Below, piece after piece: positions 25,281 to 34,449 of a stretch of 64,000 nucleotides of DNA (its first letter is position 1; each line of letters starts with the position of its first letter). The stretch covers positions 496,001 to 560,000 of the forward strand of contig JAVZOV010000001.1 of NCBI GenBank assembly GCA_038881895.1, in the 5' to 3' direction. The stretch comes from Thermoprotei archaeon (lineage in GTDB: Archaea > Thermoproteota > Thermoprotei > Gearchaeales > WAQG01). Below the pieces are notes generated by a model. It did no database searches. It was not told the DNA's origin and worked only from the letters and a program-made list of their open reading frames with translations. Position numbers and translations under genes: made by a program.

Positions 25281-26324
25281 TTATTTATATATCAGATTAT
25301 TACCTAATTTAAACAATTCTGGATGTACATATTCTCCGTTTTCTATTATTTTCTCGCCATCACCTAATACGGTGGGAAGTAAACATATTCCATCTGTATG
25401 GGAAGAAGCTTTTCCAAGTTTTCCTTTAAATGTTGGCGATTGATAACCTATTCCCCATTCTATTACACCCCAAACTCTTTCATCTTCTAGTATATTCCCA
25501 GTTAGTTTTGCACCTGGATTGCATCCATAAGATATGTGAGCTAGTCTAAGCATGTTTGGGTCGTTAAAGTGTTTTAACCATGTTTCGAATATTTTGGCTT
25601 CTGGACCTCCTTCAATATTAGTTATTTTACCATCTTTTATATATAGTCTGATTGGAGTTTTAAGAAGTCCAAGTTGTTCAGGGGGCCATACTGACCCATC
25701 AAATACTATAACACCATTAATACTATCTTCAATTGGGGCCCAATCAACTTGACCAAAAAGCATATATTCACCAGGGCCGGAGACTTCGCCCTCAACCAGG
25801 ACTGGTCTGTTCGGATCGTTATCAAATTCAATATTAGTTCCCGCTGGTGTTGTTATCTTCATGTGTTTTGAATGTTTAGTTATGCTTGCTAACTTTCTCT
25901 GGAATTCGTAAAGCAATGTAATGTTAATATTTCCTATGTTCCTTACCATCATATCAGTGTTCATTCCTACTAAACAAATGTATCTAATTTTGTTAGATTT
26001 CATAGCTTCTTCATAAGGTGTTGAATAAAGTAACCAACTTTTATTAAACTCTATCCATACATCAGCGTTTGGAAGCAATGATTTTAGGAGGTTAAGTGGT
26101 ATGTATTGATCTGCAGCTTTTCCTACGCCTGTAGGCATTTTATACCAGGCTACGAGAGGTTTTGCACCAATTGTGCCAACCATCTGAGCCACCGTCTCAA
26201 CAACTCTCCAATCACTACCAGTGTCTGCTGTTATAACTACCTCCTCTCCAGGTTTAATTTTCATGATATCATTAACTAGCTTATATGCTGATAAAGAGAG
26301 TTCTATGTCAAGACCCTGAGGCAT
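25281..26324 (-). CDS. M29-like aminopeptidase / NicX-like metalloenzyme
   Basis: The 347-residue protein matches the M29-like group that includes 2,5-dihydroxypyridine dioxygenase NicX and thermophilic aminopeptidases. It has MKIKPGEEVVITADTGSDWRVVETVAQM at the N-terminus and WIEFNKSWLLYSTPYEEAM. A metal-binding C-terminal half has a Glu before VWGVIEWGIGY, then KASSHTDGICLLPTVLGD and YVHPEL. The reaction may be removal of an N-terminal amino acid, or opening of a ring. It is the last gene of a three-gene minus-strand operon, 6 bases after the racemase. Confidence 0.75.
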   Translation of the reverse strand: MPQGLDIELSLSAYKLVNDIMKIKPGEEVVITADTGSDWRVVETVAQMVGTIGAKPLVAWYKMPTGVGKAADQYIPLNLLKSLLPNADVWIEFNKSWLLYSTPYEEAMKSNKIRYICLVGMNTDMMVRNIGNINITLLYEFQRKLASITKHSKHMKITTPAGTNIEFDNDPNRPVLVEGEVSGPGEYMLFGQVDWAPIEDSINGVIVFDGSVWPPEQLGLLKTPIRLYIKDGKITNIEGGPEAKIFETWLKHFNDPNMLRLAHISYGCNPGAKLTGNILEDERVWGVIEWGIGYQSPTFKGKLGKASSHTDGICLLPTVLGDGEKIIENGEYVHPELFKLGNNLIYK

Positions 26325-26330
26325 TGTTCA

Positions 26331-27002
26331 TCACCTACCATATCGTGAATTGTAAAGGTTTAATTTGACTAAGCCTTCAGCTACTTTGATTGCTGCACCT
26401 GTAGGGTCTATTACTGGGATGCCAACGATATTTTGAATTTCTTTAGCTAACCCTGTAAGTCCAGTACAACCTAATACTATTACTTCAGCTCCATTTTTAA
26501 TGGCATTTTTAGTTTCTTCAATTACTAATGCTTTTGTTCGTTTTATATCCTCATCAAGACTGAGAACACCAAGTGGTATACCACTTATGTGTATAACTTT
26601 ATCCTTAAAAGCTAACTCTTCCACTCTATCCTCTATCATCCAAATAGCTTTATTGCTTACAGTAACGATTCCTATCTTCTTCCCAATCATAGAAGCTAAC
26701 GCAAGTGAGGCCTCGCATGGTCCCACCACTGGAATTCTTATAATACCTTTTAAAAGATCAACAGCTGGATCAAGATAACAATTAACCACAATTGCATCAT
26801 ATTTTTTATAATATTCTATTGCAGTTTTAATTACTAAAGGTATTATCTGAGCCTCATTTTCCGGTGTTTCAACACTTAGAGGCCCTTCTGGTAATGAAAC
26901 TACATCAATTTGCGTATCAGGTGATGTAAAATCTTTACATATATTTTTATCTTTTTCATCCCATCTATCAGTACCTACAGGATTTATTACTAGAATTCTC
27001 AT
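26331..27002 (-). CDS. Asp/Glu/hydantoin racemase family protein
   Basis: A 223-residue protein of the cofactor-independent racemase superfamily, hydantoin racemase branch. The N-terminus RILVINPVGTDRWDEK and the two Cys positions, VVNCYLDPAVDLLKG and VLGCTGLTGLAKEI, are the catalytic pair region. GPCEASLALASMIGKKIGIVTVSNKAIW is typical of the branch. It may racemise a hydantoin or an amino acid derivative, or cleave a related substrate. The gene abuts the DUF917 gene (stop and start adjacent) and precedes the M29-like gene, so all three should act in one pathway. Confidence 0.85.
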   Translation of the reverse strand: MRILVINPVGTDRWDEKDKNICKDFTSPDTQIDVVSLPEGPLSVETPENEAQIIPLVIKTAIEYYKKYDAIVVNCYLDPAVDLLKGIIRIPVVGPCEASLALASMIGKKIGIVTVSNKAIWMIEDRVEELAFKDKVIHISGIPLGVLSLDEDIKRTKALVIEETKNAIKNGAEVIVLGCTGLTGLAKEIQNIVGIPVIDPTGAAIKVAEGLVKLNLYNSRYGR

Positions 27003-28115
27003 TTATCTCATCTCCTTAATGAGTTCTTCGACCGGAACATAATCATAATCAAAACCAAAATGACGTGGCCCAAATAATTCTAAACCTTTAGATGTTCTCC
27101 AAACTTTAGGTGCGCGCGTTGTGATAGCATTTATGAACATTCCTTCCCTCAATTCTGAATTAGTAATTGGATTGCCATCATTCTCTAAAAACATAAGTAA
27201 ATCAGGAGGCATTACTATTGGTTTATCATCAATCCAGGCTAGTATGTGCTCATTCATTATCCAAGATCTAAGAATGCGCCCTTTAAATTTATCTTTTCCT
27301 TCTATTATAGCTTCACCTCTAAGAAAACCACCTCTGCTCTCCCATGTGTACTTTTTAACAATACCTTCGAAAATTTTCCATCCATCGAGATATTTAACTG
27401 CAGCTAGTACGGGATCTCTTTTTTCTTTTCTAGCTTTTAAAATGTTTTCTCCTAATTTCATAGCAAACGTTATGGTTCCTTGAACAATGGCTTTTTTAGC
27501 TTGCTCTAAATTCATAGGTGTATCAACAACAGCTGCGAATTTTCCCTCCAAAACAGAAAGATGTCTAGCAATTGCCTCATAATCGTCAATATCAGCATAT
27601 TCTTTTACTATTATAATATTCCCACTCTTTGTTACTATAACCGCTGGATACATTGGTATCCCAAATATATGAACTGTACACTGATGAAGTTCTGGCGCCG
27701 CTCTACCTAAAAGATCTCCGTCAACTGCTGGTAAACCAAGTTCCGCCGCTATTGACAAAGCGGCTGGGGTATTAGAACCGCCAAGTTCACTTGCCACAAC
27801 GCCACCAACCTTTTTATTAAGAAAAGACTCCATTTCCTCTATTGCCCTTTTAATAGGGTTCACAATTCTAGTAATTTTTTTGGATTCGAGCCCAGGAGCT
27901 ATAGAACCTACATTATAAGGAACGACAATTATCGTATCTTTATGTAATTCATTCAATTGTACTATTTTCACAACATGACCAGAATTTATAACGTTTTTTA
28001 GCATTCTAAAACCTTCTTTGGGATCTCCTCCACCACCTGTACCAAGTATTGTCGAACCTAATACTATGCTTTCAACTTGATCTAATGTCTTTATTTCTAT
28101 CATAATTTGCACCAA
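27003..28115 (-). CDS. DUF917 protein (hydantoinase/ROK-associated family)
   Basis: The 370 residues match DUF917: an N-terminal GSTILGTGGGGDPKEGFRML, then VPYNVGSIAPGLESKK, a long middle with VVASELGGSNTPAALSIAAELGLPAVDGDLLGRAAPELHQCT (the family's acidic ligand-like signature), and a C-terminal VMPPDLLMFLENDGNPITNSELREG. DUF917 members occur beside hydantoinases and amidases and are thought to act on cyclic amides, but the reaction is not established. It is first in the operon with the racemase and M29-like genes. A protein start at the ATG at 28103 is also possible. Confidence 0.85.
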   Translation of the reverse strand: MVQIMIEIKTLDQVESIVLGSTILGTGGGGDPKEGFRMLKNVINSGHVVKIVQLNELHKDTIIVVPYNVGSIAPGLESKKITRIVNPIKRAIEEMESFLNKKVGGVVASELGGSNTPAALSIAAELGLPAVDGDLLGRAAPELHQCTVHIFGIPMYPAVIVTKSGNIIIVKEYADIDDYEAIARHLSVLEGKFAAVVDTPMNLEQAKKAIVQGTITFAMKLGENILKARKEKRDPVLAAVKYLDGWKIFEGIVKKYTWESRGGFLRGEAIIEGKDKFKGRILRSWIMNEHILAWIDDKPIVMPPDLLMFLENDGNPITNSELREGMFINAITTRAPKVWRTSKGLELFGPRHFGFDYDYVPVEELIKEMR

Positions 28116-28507
28116 TCTTTATAGTAAAGCAAAATGATATAAAACTATTTTTCATGCAATGGAAAAGATTTAGTTGTCAAAAATATTACTTTTTGCTGGA
28201 ATAATTCAATTATGTCAGGAATTACATATTTTATATGAGAAATCTTTGTTAGAAATCAAGGAGATAATATTCTTATAATCAATTGATTCATTTATATCTC
28301 ACTAAATAAATTAATCATATAAACAGAAGAATCATAACGAAATATCTTATATTCTTTAAATTAATAGTATTGTTTAGGTGCGCCCTTTGTTCTTATCTGA
28401 TACTATTAATAAGTTATTATCACAATAAAACATCAAAATGTAGTGTAATAAGAAATTAAACTATGCTATTTAAATAATAAAGCACGCTAGTTTTAACTTA
28501 ATAAAAA
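28116..28507. other. AT-rich intergenic region, no gene seen
   Basis: About 390 bases between the end of the Dpp-type operon and the start of the DUF917 operon, both on the minus strand. It must hold the DUF917 promoter and the Dpp terminator. I see several TATA-like stretches but none I can single out, and no repeat copies or small frames with protein character. Confidence 0.3.
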
Positions 28508-29464
28508 CTAGTAGAGCCAGCAACTCACTAGATGCTCACTGTTAACATTAATAAAATCTGGTTCTTCTTTTTTACATCTATCCATTACATAAGGACATCT
28601 GGGATGAAATCGACATCCACGTGGTATATTTATTGCACTCGGTACCTCACCTAATAGTATTTCTTTCCTAGTTCTCTTAATTTGTGGGTCAGGTACTGCT
28701 GAGAGAAGTGCTCGAGTATACGGATGAAGAGGATTTGTGAAAAGCTCTTCTGTACCAGCATACTCTACTATTTTACCTAAATACATTACTGCTACATAAT
28801 TACTGATGTATCTTACAACAGATAGATCGTGTGTTATTAGAAGGTATGATAATTTCATTTCTTCCTTTAAGTCAATTAACAAATTTAATAATTGTGCTTG
28901 CACTGAAACATCAAGAGCGGATGTGGGTTCATCTAGAATGAGAAGTTTCGGTTTTAATATGAGTGCTCTCGCTATAGCGACTCTCTGAGCTTGTCCACCA
29001 CTTAAATCATATGGTGATCGTCTTCCCAATTCTTTCGGTATACCAATTTTCTCTAAAAGTTCATAAACAATACTTTTAATTTCATTCTTTTCAAAATCTG
29101 TATGAATTCTTAATGGTTCAGCTATTATTGATTCTACTGTCATACGTGGATTTAAAGAGAGGAATGGGTTTTGGAAGACTGCTTGAACGTTTTTTCGATA
29201 CCATTTTAGCTCTTTGTCTCTCAATTTGAATACATCTTTGTCTTCGAATAAAATAGTCCCAGAAGTAGGTTTTTCAAGCCTAAGTATGCATCTTGCAGTT
29301 GTCGTTTTACCAGAGCCAGACTCACCTACAAGTGCTAGGACAGTATTTTCTTTGATTGATATATTAATACCATCAACAGCTTTTACATATCCTACTATGT
29401 GACCAAATAATCCTTTCCTGATCGGGAAATATTTTGTTAACTTCTCAATTTTGAGCAAGACCAT
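28508..29464 (-). CDS. DppF/OppF-type oligopeptide ABC ATPase
   Basis: A peptide-transporter ATPase of about 318 residues. It has Walker A GESGSGKTTTA, signature LSGGQAQRVAIARAL, Walker B LLILDEPTSALDVS and H-loop LLITHDLSVV. The C-terminal oligopeptide domain has HPYTRALLSAVPDP and CRFHPRCPYVMDRCKKEEP, in which four Cys bind an Fe-S cluster or zinc in this family. The ATG at 29464 lies four bases after GGTGAT and was preferred over 29473. It overlaps the preceding ATPase gene and ends the operon. Confidence 0.9.
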   Translation of the reverse strand: MVLLKIEKLTKYFPIRKGLFGHIVGYVKAVDGINISIKENTVLALVGESGSGKTTTARCILRLEKPTSGTILFEDKDVFKLRDKELKWYRKNVQAVFQNPFLSLNPRMTVESIIAEPLRIHTDFEKNEIKSIVYELLEKIGIPKELGRRSPYDLSGGQAQRVAIARALILKPKLLILDEPTSALDVSVQAQLLNLLIDLKEEMKLSYLLITHDLSVVRYISNYVAVMYLGKIVEYAGTEELFTNPLHPYTRALLSAVPDPQIKRTRKEILLGEVPSAINIPRGCRFHPRCPYVMDRCKKEEPDFINVNSEHLVSCWLY

Positions 29465-30446
29465 TAGTATCACCTAAATAATTAAAACACGCTACTTTAT
29501 GACCAGGATTAATTTCGATAAATTTTGGCATGTCTATAAAACAGTGTGATTTAGCAATGTCACATCTGTCTACAAATGGACAGCCAGATGGTGGGTTTCT
29601 TAGGTCTGGGAGAGTTCCAGGAATACTCTTAAGTCTATTGATTTTAACTTGCACTCTAGGTATAGACTCTAGTAACCTAATAGTGTATGGGTGTAAAGGA
29701 TTTGCAAGTATTTCTTCTGTAGGACCATCTTCTAGTATTTTACCTGCATACATGATTGCTATTCTGTCAGCTATTTCAGATGCAACTCCTAGATTATGAG
29801 TTATGAAGAGCATTGAAAGTTCTAGTTCTTTCTTAAGCTCCTTTAAAAGTTCTAATATTTGAGCTTGTAAAGTAACGTCTAACATAGTAGTTGGTTCATC
29901 AGCTATTAGTATTTTGGGATTAGTTACTAATGCTATTGCTATTGATACTCTTTGAAGCATACCACCGGAAAGCTCATGGGGATATGCTTTTCTAATCCTT
30001 TGAGGGTCTGGTAATCCAACTTTTTTAAACATCATTTCAGTCATTTCTAGTACTTGCTTTTTATCATGAATATTTAAAACGTTTTTAATTACATCAGAAA
30101 TATGCTCTCCTATTGTAAATAATGGATTTAATGATGCAACAGGATCTTGAAATACCATCGATACAGCTTTACCTACATAATCTTTTAACTTATCATTAGT
30201 TATTTTTAACACATCAATTCCCTCGTATAGTATTTTTCCAGATACGATTTTTGCATTTGATGGTAAAGCTCTAGCTATAGCTAATCCTAGAGTTGATTTC
30301 CCTGACCCAGATTCTCCTACAATGCAAACTGATTCCCCCCTTTTAATCTCAAGATCGATGTTGCGTAATGCTTTTATAACACCCTCCATTGTATAATAGT
30401 TTATACTAAGATTTTCAACTCTCAATAGAACATTATTAATTTTCAT
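29445..30446 (-). CDS. DppD/OppD-type oligopeptide ABC ATPase
   Basis: The paired ATPase of the peptide importer, about 333 residues. It has Walker A GESGSGKSTLG, Q-loop MVFQDPVASLNPLFTIG, signature ELSGGMLQRVSIAIAL, Walker B ILIADEPTTMLDV, and LFITHNLGVASEIADRIAIMYAG. The C-terminal oligopeptide domain has HPYTIRLLESIPRV and CPFVDRCDIAKSHC. The ATG at 30446 follows the DppC stop by one base with AAGGTG upstream, which supports this start over a GTG at 30455. DppD and DppF form the heterodimeric motor and could also serve the ATPase-less transporter at 9463-13110. Confidence 0.9.
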   Translation of the reverse strand: MKINNVLLRVENLSINYYTMEGVIKALRNIDLEIKRGESVCIVGESGSGKSTLGLAIARALPSNAKIVSGKILYEGIDVLKITNDKLKDYVGKAVSMVFQDPVASLNPLFTIGEHISDVIKNVLNIHDKKQVLEMTEMMFKKVGLPDPQRIRKAYPHELSGGMLQRVSIAIALVTNPKILIADEPTTMLDVTLQAQILELLKELKKELELSMLFITHNLGVASEIADRIAIMYAGKILEDGPTEEILANPLHPYTIRLLESIPRVQVKINRLKSIPGTLPDLRNPPSGCPFVDRCDIAKSHCFIDMPKFIEINPGHKVACFNYLGDTNGLAQN

Positions 30447-30447
30447 T

Positions 30448-31320
30448 TTATACACCTTTAACTAGTATTGACCTCCTCAATCTAGGATCAATAACTTCTC
30501 TTACAACATCTGATAAAAGGTTAAATCCTAAGACCACTATTACCAATGCCAGTCCAGGGAAGAATGATATCCACCAAGCTCTATTTATGGATTGCCATCC
30601 TTGACTTACTAATAATCCCCATTCAGGCGTTGGAGGATTTACCCCTATTCCTAAGAAACTAAGACCTGCTGCCTCGAGAACTGCGGATCCCAGATCTAAA
30701 GCAGCTTGAACCATGACAGCAGTAAGTGAATTTGGAAGTATATATTTAAACATTATTTCAACAGTATTTAATCCTACTACTTTAGCTCCATCAACGTAAG
30801 GGAGTGCTTTAATAGAATTAACCTGAATAAATATGAGTCTAGCATACCAAGGCCACCATGATATTGCCAATGCTATTACAACATTAGTTAAACCTCTTCC
30901 AAGCGTTGCTGCTAATGCTATAGCTAACAGAAGCGGTGGAAATGCAAGGAACATATCAGTAACCCTCATAAGTAGTAGGCCTAATTTTCCACCAACATAA
31001 CCTGCTATAAGACCTACCAATATTCCTATAAGGAGAGCTAATCCAACAACACCTAGAGCTATCATGAGAGAAAATCTTGTCCCTAATAATACTCTGTTGA
31101 ACATGTCTCTTCCATATTCATCTGTACCAAAAGGATGTTCGAGTGATGGAGGAAGGTATGCCTTACTGACATTATAAGACAGACCCCAAGCATCATTAGG
31201 ATTTGTTAAGATATATGGTGCTATTGCTCCAATTATTATAAATACCATAACAATTACTAATCCAGTTAATGAAACAATATCTTTTTTGATTAGTTTAAGT
31301 ATACTTATAAGTTCGGACAT
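30448..31320 (-). CDS. DppC/OppC-type peptide permease
   Basis: A 290-residue permease with the complete DppC hallmark HPFGTDEYGRDMFNRVLLGTRFSL, the EAA loop YVDGAKVVGLNTVEIMFKYILPNSLTA, and the C-terminal GFNLLSDVVREVIDPRLRR. Six helices are expected. The start ATG immediately follows the DppB stop. Compared with its paralogue at 12238 it has the canonical GTD motif, so this locus is the more typical importer. Confidence 0.92.
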   Translation of the reverse strand: MSELISILKLIKKDIVSLTGLVIVMVFIIIGAIAPYILTNPNDAWGLSYNVSKAYLPPSLEHPFGTDEYGRDMFNRVLLGTRFSLMIALGVVGLALLIGILVGLIAGYVGGKLGLLLMRVTDMFLAFPPLLLAIALAATLGRGLTNVVIALAISWWPWYARLIFIQVNSIKALPYVDGAKVVGLNTVEIMFKYILPNSLTAVMVQAALDLGSAVLEAAGLSFLGIGVNPPTPEWGLLVSQGWQSINRAWWISFFPGLALVIVVLGFNLLSDVVREVIDPRLRRSILVKGV

Positions 31321-32343
31321 TTACAGTTTCACCCTGGGATCTATATATGCGTGAGCAATGTCGACAGTTGTGTTAATCGTTGTATAGAAAATTGCTGTTA
31401 TGATCACTACACCAATTACCGCTGGATAATCAAAACTTAAAAGTGACATAGCTAAGTAAAGTCCTATTCCCGGCCAAACAAAAATAAGTTCAACAAGGAA
31501 AGCACCAACAATAGTATAACCAAATGAAAGACCTAAAGAAGCTATAACAGGTGATATCGCATTCTTTAATGCATACTTGTATACCACTATATTACTTGGA
31601 ATTCCCCAAACTGTTGCACTCCTAATATACTGTTCACTGAGAACCTCGACCATTAATGCCCTGGTCATTCTAGCACTCAAACTCATTGGATACAAAGAAA
31701 GAACTACAGCAGGTAAAATCATGTGCCATAACGTATCTAAAAATATTGAAATCTTGCCTTCAAGTAATGAATCTATGAGATAAAAACCTGTAATAGGATG
31801 AAAACCAGTTTGAATAACTAACAAATCAGTAACCCTTCCTGCTGCAGGAAACCAATGAAGCCATGAAGCAAAAACCAATTGGACTATAAGAGCTAGCCAA
31901 AAAGTTGGCATCGAGGCACCTAAAACAGTAAGCACTCTAATCATATTATCTGTAATGCCTCCCCTCTTCACTGCAGCTAAAATACCAATAGGAACACCAA
32001 TTATTATTGCAAAAGTAAAAGCAATAATAATTAATTCAAGTGTAGCAGGAAGTGCATGCGACAGATCATCTAAAATAGGTGATCTTGTCCTCCAAGAAAT
32101 ACCCCAATTTCCTTTAAATAAATCACTGAGATACAAGTATAACTGAACTAAAATATTCTTATCGAGATGAAGAAATTCTCTAGCTTTTTGCAACTGCTCT
32201 GGTGTTGGATGAGGACCAGCCCAAAGAAATTCTGGTCTGGCTGGTATAACTCTAGTAATTATGAATGTTATAATAATTACACCGAGAACTACAGCAATTT
32301 GTAAGATTACTCTCTTAATCAAATATTCTTTGCTTAACGGCAT
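31321..32343 (-). CDS. DppB/OppB-type peptide permease
   Basis: A 340-residue permease with the first-helix RVILQIAVVLGVIIITFIITRVIPA, the DppB-type loop GNWGISWRTRSPILDDLSHALPATLEL, and the EAA loop YIRSATVWGIPSNIVVYKYALKNAISPVIAS near residue 245. The usual A-R-A-K-G-L of the loop is changed to SATVWGI, a mild divergence. GGAGGG lies nine bases before the ATG. It follows the binding-protein gene by 33 bases in the minus-strand operon. Confidence 0.9.
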   Translation of the reverse strand: MPLSKEYLIKRVILQIAVVLGVIIITFIITRVIPARPEFLWAGPHPTPEQLQKAREFLHLDKNILVQLYLYLSDLFKGNWGISWRTRSPILDDLSHALPATLELIIIAFTFAIIIGVPIGILAAVKRGGITDNMIRVLTVLGASMPTFWLALIVQLVFASWLHWFPAAGRVTDLLVIQTGFHPITGFYLIDSLLEGKISIFLDTLWHMILPAVVLSLYPMSLSARMTRALMVEVLSEQYIRSATVWGIPSNIVVYKYALKNAISPVIASLGLSFGYTIVGAFLVELIFVWPGIGLYLAMSLLSFDYPAVIGVVIITAIFYTTINTTVDIAHAYIDPRVKL

Positions 32344-32376
32344 CTAATCCCTCCAATTAAAAAATAAAAAAATCGA

Positions 32377-34053
32377 TTAATACTGGACAGTTAATACTTG
32401 TGGGAATATCACTGTAGGATATGCAGGATTTATTGCATCGCTCAAATTACCAATTCGTATTGTTGACACTCTTACATCTACCATATCCCAAAGTGGAATA
32501 GTTGGAACGTCATCATATAAAATCTTCTGAGCTTTATAATAGAGCTGAAGAGATTTTTCTGGATTAATCCCTTCCCAGTAGTGCGCATCATTAATTATTT
32601 TATCAAATTCTGAGTTAGTGTAGTATGCTAAGTTGAACAATTGACTTTCACTTGAATACATGTTGTATAAGAAATCATATGGGGTTATGTATGTAGGCCA
32701 CCAATACATTATGAAAAGATCTTGTGCAACACTGGGATCTTTCCAACCACTTTGAGCAAGAGACCATTGTTCTTCCCAGCTCATTGGTCTAATTTCTACC
32801 TTTATACCTATTTCAGCTAATCTTGTTCTTATTAGTTCTGCAGTCCTTTGTTCATAAATATCACCAGCCGTATAAGTTAACAGTAATGTTCTATTTATCC
32901 CACCTGAGAACCCAGCTTGAGCAAGTAATTGTTTAGCCAAATTAAGATCAAACGAATAAGTTAGATTGTCAAAATGACCCCACATACCATGGGGTATGGG
33001 ACCGCTAGCTACAGCAGCTAAACCACTTCTTGCAACACTCACTATATCACTATATGGTATGGCATGCGCAATAGCTTTTCTAACTAAAACATTATCCAAT
33101 GGTGCTTTCTTCGTGTTAATAAACATGAGAAGATTTTGAAAACTTGATTTAGTCACAACTCTTAAATTAGGGTTATTCTTTAGTGTACCTAAATCTGTTA
33201 AAGGCACATATTCTGCTATATCTATTGTTCCTGCTACAACCAAGCTCTCTTGAGTTACACTATCCTTAACAATCTTAACTATGAAAATATCAGGTGCTTT
33301 ATTTGATTTTAATGGATATGTTGGATCGTTCCAGCCCCACCACTCATTAAACTTCTCAAGTATAACCTCATTTTCTGGATCCCATTTAACCAATTTATAA
33401 GCTCCAGAACCTACATCATGCCCAGCATTAAACCAATCAGCAATTTTAGGATCAGTAGAATTTTTGGCATTCGCATACTTAACAACTTCTGGACTAAATA
33501 TCCATGCACCGTAAGCTGAAGCTACTATTTTATCAAATGGAGCTGGATACTTTAAATAAAACACTACAGTATAGTTATCAGGTGTTTCAATTTTATCAAC
33601 AGGAGACCATATGAATGCAGCTCCTTGACCTAATGCTATAGTTCTCTCGATTGAAAACTTAACAGCAAATGCATTTACTGGAACACCATCGTGGAATTTT
33701 GCATTTTTTCTCAAATGAAAAGTCCAAATAGTTCCATTATTACTAACTTCGTAACTTTGAGCTAAAGCAGGTATAAATTTATTCTGCAAAGGATCATAAA
33801 TAAGCAATGGTTCATAAACCACAGCCATCCAAAGTATTGAATTTGAAAAATCTGTGCTAGGATCAGCTGTGGTCATTTCAGACAAAGAAGCATAGGTCAC
33901 AGAAGTCTTAGTTGGTGAGACCGTCGTAGTGGTTAGTGAGGGTGTTGTGGTAGTTGTGGTAACTGAAGGTACTAAGAATTGAGTAAAATATACTCCAGCA
34001 ACAATTATAACTACGATCACTACCACTATTACTAATATCACACTACGTTGCAT
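32377..34053 (-). CDS. Family 5 peptide-binding protein, N-terminally anchored
   Basis: A 558-residue SBP_bac_5 protein, first gene of the Dpp operon. An N-terminal membrane helix (ILVIVVVIVVIIVAGVYFTQF) and a Thr/Ser-rich stalk tether it outside. The binding domain has LVYEPLLIYDPLQ, WTFHLRKNAKFHDGVPVNAFAVKFSIERT, DVGSGAYKLVKWDP and the C-terminal AQKILYDDVPTIPLWDMVD. Unlike the 9463 protein, its anchor is at the N-terminus and no C-terminal stalk is present. GAGGGGG lies upstream of the ATG. It feeds peptides to DppBCDF in the same operon. Confidence 0.9.
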   Translation of the reverse strand: MQRSVILVIVVVIVVIIVAGVYFTQFLVPSVTTTTTTPSLTTTTVSPTKTSVTYASLSEMTTADPSTDFSNSILWMAVVYEPLLIYDPLQNKFIPALAQSYEVSNNGTIWTFHLRKNAKFHDGVPVNAFAVKFSIERTIALGQGAAFIWSPVDKIETPDNYTVVFYLKYPAPFDKIVASAYGAWIFSPEVVKYANAKNSTDPKIADWFNAGHDVGSGAYKLVKWDPENEVILEKFNEWWGWNDPTYPLKSNKAPDIFIVKIVKDSVTQESLVVAGTIDIAEYVPLTDLGTLKNNPNLRVVTKSSFQNLLMFINTKKAPLDNVLVRKAIAHAIPYSDIVSVARSGLAAVASGPIPHGMWGHFDNLTYSFDLNLAKQLLAQAGFSGGINRTLLLTYTAGDIYEQRTAELIRTRLAEIGIKVEIRPMSWEEQWSLAQSGWKDPSVAQDLFIMYWWPTYITPYDFLYNMYSSESQLFNLAYYTNSEFDKIINDAHYWEGINPEKSLQLYYKAQKILYDDVPTIPLWDMVDVRVSTIRIGNLSDAINPAYPTVIFPQVLTVQY

Positions 34054-34449
34054 GCATGAATCCCCCTCTTATTTTATATTATCACAAGAATTTATATTTA
34101 ACTTATGATGAACAAAGATAAACATAGTCGCTCATAATTGACCAAAATTTTCTTGTGATTAAAGAGAATCAAAAAATATTTTTCAGTGCTCTAAACACCT
34201 AACAATTTTAAATAAACCAATAATTTTAATTATCACAAAATAATAGAACCTTATATTTTATAAAAATTAAGTAGATTGAATTACTCTTTCAGAGAAACGT
34301 TTAACATAGAGAGAAAGACTAAGTATGCATTCCATACATGCCCATTAGTTCAGAACCCTTAGAATATCAAAAATAGTCCATGATGAAACTCTAGTTTTTC
34401 TTAGTAGTTTTTCCGTAAAATATTTAAATGCTGTTTCTTTTAATGCTCT
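34054..34449. other. Divergent promoter region with a solo IS607-type end
   Basis: This is the gap between the divergently read Dpp operon and the epimerase gene. ATAATATAAAATAAG near 34067-34081 is a TATA-like stretch for the minus-strand operon, and AAAATATTTAAATGC at 34417-34431 for the plus-strand epimerase. The middle holds a repeat described separately at 34318-34361. No gene with protein character is seen. Confidence 0.4.
34318..34361 (+). repeat. Solo copy of the IS607 element right end
   Basis: The block runs from ACTAAGTATG through TCCATACAT to TTAGTTCAGAACCC. It matches, in the same order, the 3' end of the TnpB gene and right end of the IS607 element (minus strand, 57067-57112), differing at about six positions. 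There is no TnpB or TnpA sequence beside it. CTCTTTCAG at 34285-34293 also occurs near the element's other end (58918-58926 on the minus strand), so this may be a very short left-end/right-end derivative of about 78 bases. Confidence 0.6.
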
